Shown: in pieces, positions 25,525-33,794 of the stretch
Position numbering within the stretch: position 1 is the stretch's first letter
Layout of the letters: the number at the start of each line of letters is the position of its first letter
The notes under the pieces: model-generated
What the model saw: only the letters and a program-made list of their open reading frames with translations
Database searches by the model: none
What the model was told of the DNA's origin: nothing
Source of the DNA: Pseudomonadota bacterium
GTDB taxonomy: Bacteria > Pseudomonadota > Alphaproteobacteria > Rhizobiales > Rhizobiaceae
DNA: 64,000 nt
Direction of reading: 5' to 3'
NCBI GenBank assembly: GCA_023451735.1
Contig: JAEXYH010000098.1
Coordinates: 20,678 to 84,677, forward strand
Program-made: the position numbers and the translations under genes

Positions 25525-26481
25525 ATGGGCACTTCATCTAGCATAGCATTCACCTTTCCCGGTCAGGGCAGCCAGGCCGTCGGCATGGGCAAGGATCTCG
25601 CGGAAACCTATCCGGAAGCCCGTGCGGTTTTCGAGGAAGTCGACGAGGCGCTCGGCCAGAAACTCTCTGATATCATGTGGAACGGCCCGGAAGAAACGCT
25701 GACGCTGACCGCCAACGCCCAGCCGGCGCTGATGGCGGTTTCCATCGCCACGATGCGCGTGCTTGAAGCGCGTGGCCTGAACCTCGCCGACAAGGTCGCC
25801 TATGTCGCCGGCCATTCGCTCGGCGAATATTCGGCTCTCTGTGCGGCCGGCACCTTCTCGCTGTCCGACACGGCAAAGCTGCTGCGCATCCGCGGTGATG
25901 CCATGCAGTCGGCTGTTCCGGTAGGCCAGGGCGCCATGGCCGCGATCATCGGCCTTGAGCATGGTGACGTAGACGCTATCTGCGCGGAAGCCAAGGCTGA
26001 AGGCGTCTGCCAGATCGCCAACGACAATGGCGGCGGTCAGCTTGTCATCTCCGGCTCCAAGACCGCCGTCGAAAAGGCAGCGGCCCTTGCGACCGAAAAG
26101 GGCGCCAAGCGTGCCATCATGCTGCCGGTCTCCGCTCCCTTCCATTCCGACCTGATGGCACCGGCCGCCGACGCCATGCGTCACGCGCTGGCCAAGGTTG
26201 AAAAAAAGAGCCCGGTCGTGCCGGTCGTGGCCAATGTTCGTGCCGCCCCGGTTTCCGATGCCGAGGAGATTGCAGGCCTGCTGGTTACCCAGGTCACCGG
26301 TCAGGTCCGCTGGCGCGAAACGGTGGAATGGTTCGGCCAGAACGGCGTGACCACGCTTTATGAAATCGGCTCCGGAAAGGTCCTGACGGGTCTTGCCCGC
26401 CGCATCGACAAGAATATTTCCGGTGTAGCCGTCAACACCCCGGCCGATATCGATGCGGCGATTGCCGCCATTCTCGGCTGA
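25525..26481 (+). CDS. fabD: Malonyl-CoA:ACP transacylase
   Basis: A 318-residue enzyme that loads malonyl groups on ACP for fatty-acid elongation. FPGQGSQAVGMG lies at 11-22, the nucleophile is Ser98 in GHSLGEYSA, and the catalytic His is in PFHSDLM. ATG 25525 is chosen because it gives the canonical short start before the FPGQGSQ motif; GGAAGG lies about ten bases upstream. It begins the plus-strand fab cluster; fabG follows 115 bases later. Confidence 0.96.
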   Translation: MGTSSSIAFTFPGQGSQAVGMGKDLAETYPEARAVFEEVDEALGQKLSDIMWNGPEETLTLTANAQPALMAVSIATMRVLEARGLNLADKVAYVAGHSLGEYSALCAAGTFSLSDTAKLLRIRGDAMQSAVPVGQGAMAAIIGLEHGDVDAICAEAKAEGVCQIANDNGGGQLVISGSKTAVEKAAALATEKGAKRAIMLPVSAPFHSDLMAPAADAMRHALAKVEKKSPVVPVVANVRAAPVSDAEEIAGLLVTQVTGQVRWRETVEWFGQNGVTTLYEIGSGKVLTGLARRIDKNISGVAVNTPADIDAAIAAILG

Positions 26482-26499
26482 TTTCGGGTCGCGCGTCTT

Positions 26500-26567
26500 G
26501 AGTGGCGAATAGCGAACAGACTTTAGTCGCCTCGCTGCCGCCTCTTTCTACTCGCTATTCGCTACTC
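26500..26567. repeat. Inverted repeat between fabD and fabG
   Basis: GAGTGGCGAATAGCGA (26500-26515) is the inverse of TCGCTATTCGCTACTC (26552-26567) with one mismatch, and CTATTCGCT repeats once more at 26570-26578. The 36-base loop contains no gene. It may be a short interspersed palindromic element or an mRNA stem. Confidence 0.55.
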
Positions 26568-26596
26568 CCTATTCGCTCTTGAAAGAGGAACCCATT

Positions 26597-27334
26597 ATGT
26601 TTGATCTGACCGGCCGTAAGGCTCTCGTCACTGGTGCCACCGGTGGCCTCGGCGAAGAGATCGCCCGCCTTCTCCATAAGCAGGGCGCCACCGTCGGCCT
26701 GCACGGCACGCGCGTCGAGAAGCTGGAAGCGTTGGCCGCCGAACTGGGCGAACGCGTCCATATCTTCCCGGCCAATCTTTCCGACCGCACTGAGGTCAAG
26801 GCGCTGGGCGAGAAGGCTGAGGCAGAACTCGGCGGCATCGACATCCTCGTCAACAATGCCGGCATCACCAAGGACGGTCTGTTCGTGCGCATGTCGGACG
26901 AAGACTGGGATGCTGTTCTGGAAGTGAATCTGACGTCGGTCTTCCGCCTGACGCGCGAACTGACGCACCCTATGATGCGTCGCCGCCATGGCCGTATCAT
27001 TAACATTACATCGATCGTCGGCGTGACCGGTAATCCGGGCCAGGCCAACTACTGTGCCTCCAAGGCTGGCATGATCGGCTTCTCCAAGTCGCTCGCCCAG
27101 GAAATCGCCACCCGCAACGTGACGGTCAACTGCGTGGCTCCCGGATTTATTGAAAGCGCCATGACCGGCAAGCTGAACGACAAGCAGAAAGAAGCGATCA
27201 TGGGGGCTATCCCGATGAAGCGCATGGGCGCCGGATCGGACATTGCAGCGGCTGTTCTCTACCTTGCTTCGGACGAGGCGGGCTATGTCACGGGCCAGAC
27301 GCTGCACGTCAATGGTGGCATGGCAATGATCTGA
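26597..27334 (+). CDS. fabG: 3-oxoacyl-ACP reductase
   Basis: A 245-residue SDR that reduces 3-oxoacyl-ACP with NADPH. TGATGGLG is at 12-19, NNAG at 86-89, and the catalytic triad is Ser139, Tyr152 and Lys156 (YCASK). The carboxy end GYVTGQTLHVNGGMAMI is typical of FabG. ATG 26597 has GAGGAA upstream. Its place between fabD and acpP fixes the assignment to fatty-acid synthesis rather than another SDR role. Confidence 0.96.
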   Translation: MFDLTGRKALVTGATGGLGEEIARLLHKQGATVGLHGTRVEKLEALAAELGERVHIFPANLSDRTEVKALGEKAEAELGGIDILVNNAGITKDGLFVRMSDEDWDAVLEVNLTSVFRLTRELTHPMMRRRHGRIINITSIVGVTGNPGQANYCASKAGMIGFSKSLAQEIATRNVTVNCVAPGFIESAMTGKLNDKQKEAIMGAIPMKRMGAGSDIAAAVLYLASDEAGYVTGQTLHVNGGMAMI

Positions 27335-27617
27335 TTGTCGGATTTGTTCGTAAAACCAGTGGAGAACAAGGGTTCTGCGCTGTGGGATGGAACAAATTCT
27401 GGCTTTTCGGAACAGTCAAACCGTGTTAATCGGGCCATGACTGTGAAAAGTCACCCTGAAATTCAGGTCGTCACATTGCGTGAGCAATGCTGTACGGAAC
27501 CGGAAAAGGGGTGGCGGGGTTTGCCGACATCGGCACCCGAAAGGTGCAGTTGAAGGTTTAACAGGACGAGGGTGCCCTACCGGCATCCGGTGAAAGATAA
27601 AGGTCGAGGAAACCGAC
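27335..27617. other. Gap before acpP
   Basis: These 283 bases probably contain a strong promoter for acpP, as the ACP gene usually needs more transcript than fabG. I find no confident hexamers and no gene. AGGTCGAGGAAACC precedes the acpP start. Confidence 0.35.
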
Positions 27618-27854
27618 ATGAGCGATATCGCAGAACGCGTTAAGAAAATTGTTATTGATCATCTCGGCGTCGATGCCGACAAGGTTGTTGAAGGCGCAAG
27701 CTTCATCGACGATCTGGGTGCGGATTCGCTCGACACCGTCGAACTGGTCATGGCGTTCGAAGAAGAGTTCGGCGTTGAAATTCCGGACGACGCTGCTGAC
27801 TCGATCCTGACTGTCGGCGACGCTGTCAAGTTCATCGAAAAGGCTCAGGCCTAA
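27618..27854 (+). CDS. acpP: Acyl carrier protein
   Basis: A 78-residue acidic four-helix protein. The phosphopantetheine site is Ser37 in LGADSLDTVE. It carries acyl chains between the fab enzymes and supplies acyl donors for lipid A and phospholipids. Its sequence (MSDIAERVKKIVIDHLGV) matches the housekeeping ACP and not NodF or the very-long-chain AcpXL. Two hairpins follow the stop. Confidence 0.98.
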   Translation: MSDIAERVKKIVIDHLGVDADKVVEGASFIDDLGADSLDTVELVMAFEEEFGVEIPDDAADSILTVGDAVKFIEKAQA

Positions 27855-27872
27855 TCGACGCATATTTGGGAC

Positions 27873-27930
27873 GATCGCCCGCGTTTCGCGGGCATCGATC
27901 TCTCACGACGGCCCGCTAGTTCGGGCCGTT
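27873..27930 (+). terminator. Tandem hairpins after acpP
   Basis: The first stem, GCCCGC-gtttc-GCGGGC, extends to CGAT/ATCG with one bulge (27873-27898). The second, ACGGCCC-(8)-GGGCCGT followed by TT, is at 27909-27930. They probably reduce read-through from acpP into fabF. Confidence 0.6.
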
Positions 27931-27971
27931 TCAGCAAATAGATCATGATAATACGGGGTGGGGCGCTGGCG

Positions 27972-29234
27972 ATGAGGCGTGTCGTTATCACCGGTACCGG
28001 CATGGTATCACCGCTTGGATGCGGAACGGAAGTTACTTGGCAGCGTATTCTCGGCGGCCAGAGCGGTGCAAGACTGGTCACCGAATTCGAAGTCGACGAT
28101 CTGCCGGCAAAGATTGCCTGCCGTATCCCGGTCGGCGATGGCTCCGACGGCACATTCAATGCCGATCAGTGGATGGAGCCGAAAGAACAGCGCAAGGTCG
28201 ATCCCTACATCCTCTACGGCATGGCCGCCGCCGATATGGCACTGGAAGACGCCGGCTGGCATCCTCAGACGGATGAAGACCAGATCATGACCGGCGTGAT
28301 GATCGGCTCCGGCATTGGTGGTCTCGAAGGCATTGTCGAGGCGGGCTATACGCTGCGCGACAAGGGACCGCGCCGTATCTCTCCCTTCTTTATTCCCGGC
28401 CGCCTGATCAACCTCGTCTCCGGGCAGGTCTCGATCAAGCACAAGCTTCGTGGTCCCAACCACGCGGTCGTCACGGCTTGTTCCACCGGCGCGCACGCTA
28501 TCGGTGACGCAGCCCGGCTGATCATCTTCGGCGATGCCGATGTAATGGTTGCCGGCGGCGCTGAATCGCCGATCAGCCGTATCGGTCTCGCCGGTTTTGC
28601 CGCGTGCAAGGCGCTGTCGACACAGCACAACGACGATCCGCAAAAAGCCTCGCGCCCATATGACCGCGACCGCGACGGTTTCGTCATGGGCGAGGGCGCC
28701 GGCGTCGTGGTTCTGGAAGAACTCGAACACGCCAAGGCGCGCGGCGCCAAGATCTATGCCGAAGTCGTCGGTTATGGTCTCTCGGGCGACGCTTTCCACA
28801 TCACTGCACCGTCGGAAGACGGCGAAGGTGCCTTCCGCTGCATGACCATGGCGCTGAAGCGCGCCGGTCTGTCGGCCTCCGACATCGACTACATCAACGC
28901 CCATGGCACTTCGACAATGGCCGACACGATCGAACTCGGCGCTGTCGAGCGTCTGGTCGGCAATGCGGCTTCCAAGGTTTCCATGTCGTCGACCAAGTCG
29001 GCGATCGGCCATCTTCTCGGCGCCGCCGGTGCCGTCGAGGCGATTTTCGCGACGCTGGCGATCCGCGACAATGTCGTGCCGCCGACCCTCAATCTCGACA
29101 ATCCCGACGTCGAGACGGCAATCGATCTCGTGCCGCATCAGGCACGCAAGCGCGACGTCAACGTAGCGCTGTCGAACTCCTTTGGCTTCGGCGGCACCAA
29201 CGCATCGCTCGTTCTGAAGCGCTACGACGCGTAA
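27972..29234 (+). CDS. fabF: 3-oxoacyl-ACP synthase II
   Basis: A 420-residue KAS II condensing enzyme that elongates acyl-ACP with malonyl-ACP. The nucleophile is Cys170 in VVTACSTGAHAIGDA, and the two histidines are in NAHGTSTM and SAIGHLLGAAGAVE. The glycine-rich FGFGGTNASL closes the thiolase fold. ATG 27972 (MRRVVITGTGMVSPLG) is the family start. The large frame on the opposite strand (28008-29552) is a coding shadow. Confidence 0.96.
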   Translation: MRRVVITGTGMVSPLGCGTEVTWQRILGGQSGARLVTEFEVDDLPAKIACRIPVGDGSDGTFNADQWMEPKEQRKVDPYILYGMAAADMALEDAGWHPQTDEDQIMTGVMIGSGIGGLEGIVEAGYTLRDKGPRRISPFFIPGRLINLVSGQVSIKHKLRGPNHAVVTACSTGAHAIGDAARLIIFGDADVMVAGGAESPISRIGLAGFAACKALSTQHNDDPQKASRPYDRDRDGFVMGEGAGVVVLEELEHAKARGAKIYAEVVGYGLSGDAFHITAPSEDGEGAFRCMTMALKRAGLSASDIDYINAHGTSTMADTIELGAVERLVGNAASKVSMSSTKSAIGHLLGAAGAVEAIFATLAIRDNVVPPTLNLDNPDVETAIDLVPHQARKRDVNVALSNSFGFGGTNASLVLKRYDA

Positions 29235-29349
29235 ATGTGATCGCCTCCATCGTCGGCTAGACGTCACTGTCCGGCCGGCACCATGTTCTGAACCTGCTTT
29301 TTGCCGTATTGCTTGGCCAAACAGCGGGCAATGATTCTGATTAGTGCAA

Positions 29350-30627
29350 ATGGGGGTGCGGTTGAGCAATTCCGATAATGGTAGCGAGCTTCCTCCCGGC
29401 GGTGGCAATGCTGGTGGTAACGCAGCCAACAACGGCAGCAGCCGCGGTCCCATCATTCCGAAGTCGCCAAATGAAGCTCTGAAGCCGGAGCGTGTCCCGG
29501 ATCCGCCACGGCGTTCGAAGAAGGCGCGCAGCCAGGTCATCATCTTCTTCAATTTCGTGATGACGATGATCGTGCTCGTGTGCCTCGCCGGCGCTGCGAT
29601 CTTCTATTATGCTCTGTCCACCTATCACGGCCCTGGCCCGCTTCAGGCCAATACCAATTTCGTCGTGCGCGAAGGCGCTGGCATTGCCGAGATTGCCTCG
29701 AGCCTGGAGCGCAACGAGATTATCGAGGACGCACGTGTATTCCGCTACGTGACGTCGGTTAACCTCGGTTACGCCGGCTCGGCCGAAAATCGCCGTAGCC
29801 TCAAGGCCGGCGAATACGAGATCAAGGCCCATGCCACGATGCAGGAGATCGCTGACCTGCTGGAATCGGGCAAGTCGATCCTTTACTCGATCTCCATGCC
29901 GGAGGGCCTGACGGTCCGTCAGATGGCGCTGAGACTGAGGGAAGACACGATACTGGAAGGTGACCTGCCTGCCGATCTTCCCGGGGAAGGCAGTCTGCGG
30001 CCGGATACCTACAAGTTCTCCCGCGGAACCAATCGCGCCGAAATCCTGTCGCAGATGAATGCGGCCCAACAGAAGCTGGTCGATCAGATCTGGGAGAGGC
30101 GCGACCCCGATCTGCCGATCAAGACGAAGGAAGAATTCGTCGTTCTGGCTTCGATTGTCGAGCGCGAGACCGGCAAGGATGACGAGCGCGCGCATGTCGC
30201 CTCGGTCTTCTTCAACCGGTTGCAGAAGGGCATGCGCCTTCAGTCCGACCCGACGATCGTTTACGGCATTTTCGGCGGCGATGGAAAACCGTCGGACCGC
30301 CCGATCTACCGGTCCGACCTGCAGAAAGAGACGCCTTACAATACCTACAAGATCAAGGGCCTGCCGCCGACTCCGATTTCCAATCCGGGCCGTGCGGCGC
30401 TTGAAGCCGTCGCCAATCCGTGGCGGACAAAGGATCTCTATTTCGTCGCCGACGGCACAGGCGGTCACGTCTTTGCACCGACGCTGGAAGAGCATAATGC
30501 CAACGTCAAGCGCTGGCGCAGGATCGAGGCCGAGCGCAAGGCGGGTACAGCTGCTGCAAACCAAGCAGACGAGGTCGTTGATGGCCAGCCCGACGGCGCC
30601 GACGCCGAGAAACCGACCGGCAACTGA
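29350..30627 (+). CDS. mltG: Endolytic murein transglycosylase
   Basis: A YceG/MltG-family protein of about 425 residues. A Gly/Asn/Pro-rich cytosolic head (about 50 residues) is followed by one membrane helix (VIIFFNFVMTMIVLVCLAGAAIFYYAL), a LysM-like segment and the lytic domain with the catalytic Glu in ASIVERETG and the motif VFFNRLQKGMRLQSDPTIVYG. The family cuts nascent glycan strands in the periplasm. The start is uncertain: GTG 29344, ATG 29350 or TTG 29362, the last with GGGGGTG just upstream. It follows fabF by about 110 bases. Confidence 0.92.
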   Translation: MGVRLSNSDNGSELPPGGGNAGGNAANNGSSRGPIIPKSPNEALKPERVPDPPRRSKKARSQVIIFFNFVMTMIVLVCLAGAAIFYYALSTYHGPGPLQANTNFVVREGAGIAEIASSLERNEIIEDARVFRYVTSVNLGYAGSAENRRSLKAGEYEIKAHATMQEIADLLESGKSILYSISMPEGLTVRQMALRLREDTILEGDLPADLPGEGSLRPDTYKFSRGTNRAEILSQMNAAQQKLVDQIWERRDPDLPIKTKEEFVVLASIVERETGKDDERAHVASVFFNRLQKGMRLQSDPTIVYGIFGGDGKPSDRPIYRSDLQKETPYNTYKIKGLPPTPISNPGRAALEAVANPWRTKDLYFVADGTGGHVFAPTLEEHNANVKRWRRIEAERKAGTAAANQADEVVDGQPDGADAEKPTGN

Positions 30628-30638
30628 CGAATGTTCTC

Positions 30639-30659
30639 GCCGCCGCGCCATGCGGCGGC
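30639..30659 (+). other. Intercistronic hairpin between mltG and yicC
   Basis: GCCGCCGC-gccat-GCGGCGGC forms eight perfect pairs in a 52-base gap, close to the yicC ribosome site. It lacks a T-run, so read-through is expected. Role unknown. Confidence 0.4.
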
Positions 30660-30679
30660 ACGCATATGGAGTAACTTGA

Positions 30680-31567
30680 ATGACATTGCAGTCGATGACC
30701 GGTTTCGCCCGCAGCGAAGGTGTCAGCGGGCGCAGCCGCTTCGTCTGGGAGCTGCGGTCGGTCAACGGCAAGGGACTGGATGTACGCCTGCGCCTGCCGC
30801 CTGGCCTTGAACGGCTGGAGCAGGATGTCCGCAAGCTGGCGGGCGAAAACCTGTCGCGTGGTAATATCCAGGCCTCTCTGTCTCTCTCCGTGGACGAAAC
30901 GCGCATGGAAGCAGTGGTCAATCGTGATGCATTGGCGGCCGTTCTCGCGCTCCGTCACGAGCTTGGTGACGTCATCGACCCGTCGCCGCTCCGCCTCGAT
31001 ACGCTGATCTCGATCCGCGGCCTTGTCGATATCCGCGAGCAGGAGGATGGCGAGGACGCACTTCTCGCCCGCGACGCCGCGATCCTGTCCGGCCTGTCGA
31101 CGGCTCTCGCGAACCTCAAGCGCATGCGCGAGACGGAAGGGGCGGCACTGCGTGCCGTACTGGCGGCGCATGTGGCCCGCATCGCGGAACTGACCCATAT
31201 CGTCGAGACCGATCCGTCCCGTTCGCCGGAAGAGATTGCACGCCGCCTGAACCTGCAGCTAGACCAGATCATGCAGGACAAGGCAGGCCTGGATCGCGAC
31301 CGGCTTTATGCCGAAGTGGCGCTGCTTGCGACCAAGGCTGACCTGCGCGAAGAGGTCGACCGGCTGAAGGCGCATGTGGCCGCGGTTGGTGAGCTTCTGG
31401 AAAAGGGTGGGCCGATCGGCCGCAAGCTCGACTTCCTTGCACAGGAATTTAACCGGGAATCGAATACCATCTGTTCCAAATCCAATTCCGCTGCTGTAAC
31501 GGCTGCAGGCATCGAACTGAAAGTCGTCATCGACCAGTTCCGCGAACAGGTCCAGAATCTGGAGTAA
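30680..31567 (+). CDS. YicC/YloC-family endoribonuclease
   Basis: A 295-residue protein with the YicC amino domain (MTLQSMTGFARSEG, WELRSVNGKGLDVRLRLP) and the carboxy-terminal DUF1732 domain (KLDFLAQEFNRESNTICSKS, VVIDQFREQVQNLE). E. coli YicC has been shown to take part in decay of a small RNA, and the family is now described as endoribonucleases. GGAGTAAC precedes the ATG. The stop is within the ribosome site of gmk, four bases before its start, so the two are coupled, as in many proteobacteria. Confidence 0.92.
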   Translation: MTLQSMTGFARSEGVSGRSRFVWELRSVNGKGLDVRLRLPPGLERLEQDVRKLAGENLSRGNIQASLSLSVDETRMEAVVNRDALAAVLALRHELGDVIDPSPLRLDTLISIRGLVDIREQEDGEDALLARDAAILSGLSTALANLKRMRETEGAALRAVLAAHVARIAELTHIVETDPSRSPEEIARRLNLQLDQIMQDKAGLDRDRLYAEVALLATKADLREEVDRLKAHVAAVGELLEKGGPIGRKLDFLAQEFNRESNTICSKSNSAAVTAAGIELKVVIDQFREQVQNLE

Positions 31568-31570
31568 GAG

Positions 31571-32245
31571 ATGAGCCCGGCCCCGACATCGTCAGACAAG
31601 GCAGATACGAAAATTGCCCGACGCGGGCTCATGCTCGTACTGTCGTCTCCCTCCGGTGCCGGAAAGTCGACGATCGCCGGCAATCTGCTCAGAGACGATC
31701 ATAGCCTGGAAATCTCGATCAGCGTCACGACCCGTGCGAAGCGTCCGAGCGAAATTGCCGGAAAGCACTATCACTTCATCACCATCCCGCAATTCGAGCG
31801 CATGCGCGACAATGGCGAGCTGCTGGAATGGGCCGAAGTCCACGGCAATTTTTACGGCACGCCGCGCGAGCCGGTGGAGCAGGCCATGGCCGAGGGCCGT
31901 GACATGTTGTTCGACATCGATTGGCAGGGCGCACTTCAGCTGCAGGAAAAGATGAAGGCCGACATCGTCTCGATCTTCGTCCTGCCGCCGACCATGACCG
32001 AGCTGCAGTCCCGCCTGCACCGCCGCGCGGAAGATTCGGAGGATGTCATCCGCACGCGGCTGCTCAATTCCCGCGCCGAGATCGAACATTGGCGGGAATA
32101 CGACTATGTCATCGTCAACGACGACCTCGACGAGGCCTTCGGCCACGTCAACTGCATCGTCAACGCCGAGCGGGTGCGCCGCGACCGCCGTCATGGCCTG
32201 TTCGATTTTGTCGGCACGCTGTTGACCGAAGAGCCGAAGCTCTAA
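31571..32245 (+). CDS. gmk: Guanylate kinase
   Basis: A 224-residue kinase converting GMP to GDP. The P-loop is SSPSGAGKST (about 21-30); the GMP-binding part shows SVTTRAKRPSEIAGKHYHF, and the lid region is RLHRRAEDSEDVIRTRL. The amino end has about 15 extra residues relative to E. coli. It ends exactly one base before the stop of the convergent methyltransferase gene, with no terminator between them. Confidence 0.97.
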   Translation: MSPAPTSSDKADTKIARRGLMLVLSSPSGAGKSTIAGNLLRDDHSLEISISVTTRAKRPSEIAGKHYHFITIPQFERMRDNGELLEWAEVHGNFYGTPREPVEQAMAEGRDMLFDIDWQGALQLQEKMKADIVSIFVLPPTMTELQSRLHRRAEDSEDVIRTRLLNSRAEIEHWREYDYVIVNDDLDEAFGHVNCIVNAERVRRDRRHGLFDFVGTLLTEEPKL

Positions 32246-33025
32246 TCAAAGCGGCTTTCTGCCCGATATCGCAAAACGGTGCTGCAGCGTCGAGGTGAAG
32301 CCTTTGCGTGAAAGCAGCGGGATACCGCAAGCCTTGCGGATATCTTCCAGGCCCGTGTCTATCCTCAGTCCATCGAACCCGGCACATTCGAAAAGCTTCG
32401 TGGCCTCTTCAGCCCGAATGCCGTTCTTGAAATGCACTTGGCCAATGATACGCTCATGGTGCTGCCATTGTTCCGGCGTCAGCAGGCTGTGACCATCCTG
32501 CTGTTTGCCGAACACGCGATCGAGCAGGGGGAGCAATCTCTCCAGCCAGTGTTTGCGGACGAAATCGCCGTCGATAATCAGCAGACGTCCCCCGGGCTTC
32601 AGGGTGCGTAGCCAGTCGGCAAATGCCTTTTCGGGATCGGTAAGCGTCCAGACGAGATGCCGGGCGATGATGACATCATAAGTATCGTCCGGTTCCATCG
32701 TCTCCTCCGCGTCGCGCGTCAGAAACCGGATCGAAGCTTTTGCATCATCCGCTTTGCGGTGCGCACGGGCCATCATCGGCTCGGTGAAGTCGAGGCCTGT
32801 GACGTTGAAGCCGAGGCCATGCATCAGCATCGTCATCACGCCTGTGCCGCAGGCAAGGTCGAGTGCCTTTTTTCCGGCGCCATCGCCAAGATGACGGCTG
32901 ATCAGCCGGCTCCATGCCTCGATCTCCGTATGTTTGGCGATGCCGTGGCCTGGGCTTGCGTCATAGGTCTGCGCGCGCTCGCTCCAGTATTCGCGGATAT
33001 CGTCCTTGATGGACCAGTTCTGCAT
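32246..33025 (-). CDS. Class I SAM-dependent methyltransferase in the corrinoid-type transport operon
   Basis: A 259-residue cytosolic methyltransferase. Motif I is LDLACGTGVMT at about residues 56-66, motif II area TGLDFTEPMMARA, and motif III LKPGGRLLIIDGDF. It resembles the UbiE/COG2226 group with an extended carboxy half. The start is only seven bases after the ATPase stop, so it is the last gene of the riboswitch-headed ABC operon. Methylation of the imported ligand or of a corrin ring precursor is possible but not shown. No other corrin-ring genes are in the window. Confidence 0.8.
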   Translation of the reverse strand: MQNWSIKDDIREYWSERAQTYDASPGHGIAKHTEIEAWSRLISRHLGDGAGKKALDLACGTGVMTMLMHGLGFNVTGLDFTEPMMARAHRKADDAKASIRFLTRDAEETMEPDDTYDVIIARHLVWTLTDPEKAFADWLRTLKPGGRLLIIDGDFVRKHWLERLLPLLDRVFGKQQDGHSLLTPEQWQHHERIIGQVHFKNGIRAEEATKLFECAGFDGLRIDTGLEDIRKACGIPLLSRKGFTSTLQHRFAISGRKPL

Positions 33026-33032
33026 GTTTTGC

Positions 33033-33794
33033 CTACATTAGGAATTGAATATGGAGCCGGCCGTGATGGGCCGAGGTAGAGACATGCGCCTCGACCCCGA
33101 ACACCTCGGCTATCATTTCTTCGGTAAGGATCTCGGCCGGTGTGCCACAGGTAACAAGCTTTCCTTCCGACAGCACGGCGATGCGATCGCAGAAACGGGC
33201 GGCAAGGTTGAGATCATGGATCGCCACGACGGTCGTCACCGAAAGATCCTCGACCAGCCGCAGGATGTCGATCTGGTGCTGGATATCGAGATGATTGGTC
33301 GGCTCGTCGAGAATGAGGACGGAGGGCGATTGCGCCAGCGCGCGGGCGAGCTGAACACGCTGCCGCTCACCGCCCGACAGCGTATGCCAAAACTGCTCGC
33401 GGCGGTCCGTCAGTCCGACACGGACAAGTGCATTCTCGACGATGTCATCGTCGGCGCCGGTCCAGGGGGAAAGGGCAGAGCGGTGCGGTGTGCGTCCGAG
33501 TTTCACCACATCCAGAACCGTGACATTCGCCTCGGTCATCGAATGCTGTTCGACGACGGCAACACGCCGTGCAAGCTCGCGGCGGCCGAAACCGGAAATC
33601 TTGCGATCGTCGAGCAGGACATCTCCTTCGGCGGGTGCTCTCAGGCCCGCCAGGAGGCGGATGAGAGACGATTTTCCCGAGCCGTTCGGGCCAATCAGCC
33701 CAAGCGTCTGGCCGGGCTTCACCGACACGGAAACGCCATCGACGATGACCTTGCGACCGGCGAGCCAGCGGACGGCATTTGCAGCGAGCGTCAT
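33033..33794 (-). CDS. ABC transporter ATPase (FecE/BtuD type)
   Basis: A 253-residue ATPase with Walker A GPNGSGKSS at about 34-42, Q-loop VVEQHSM, signature LSGGERQRVQLARA, Walker B VLILDEPTNHLD and switch His AIHDLNLA. It belongs to the FecE/BtuD group for metal-chelate uptake. AAGGAGGG lies just before ATG 33794, which overlaps the permease stop by four bases. The much longer frame to 34625 is a shadow of the permease gene. Confidence 0.93.
   Translation of the reverse strand: MTLAANAVRWLAGRKVIVDGVSVSVKPGQTLGLIGPNGSGKSSLIRLLAGLRAPAEGDVLLDDRKISGFGRRELARRVAVVEQHSMTEANVTVLDVVKLGRTPHRSALSPWTGADDDIVENALVRVGLTDRREQFWHTLSGGERQRVQLARALAQSPSVLILDEPTNHLDIQHQIDILRLVEDLSVTTVVAIHDLNLAARFCDRIAVLSEGKLVTCGTPAEILTEEMIAEVFGVEAHVSTSAHHGRLHIQFLM

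Noticed and set aside
28008..29552. Long minus-strand open frame (514 codons) opposite fabF
   Set aside because: fabF is unmistakable on the plus strand; the opposite frame mirrors its codon pattern and runs into the mltG start region.
29341..30921. Long minus-strand open frame (526 codons) opposite mltG and yicC
   Set aside because: It spans two real genes and shows no recognisable domain.
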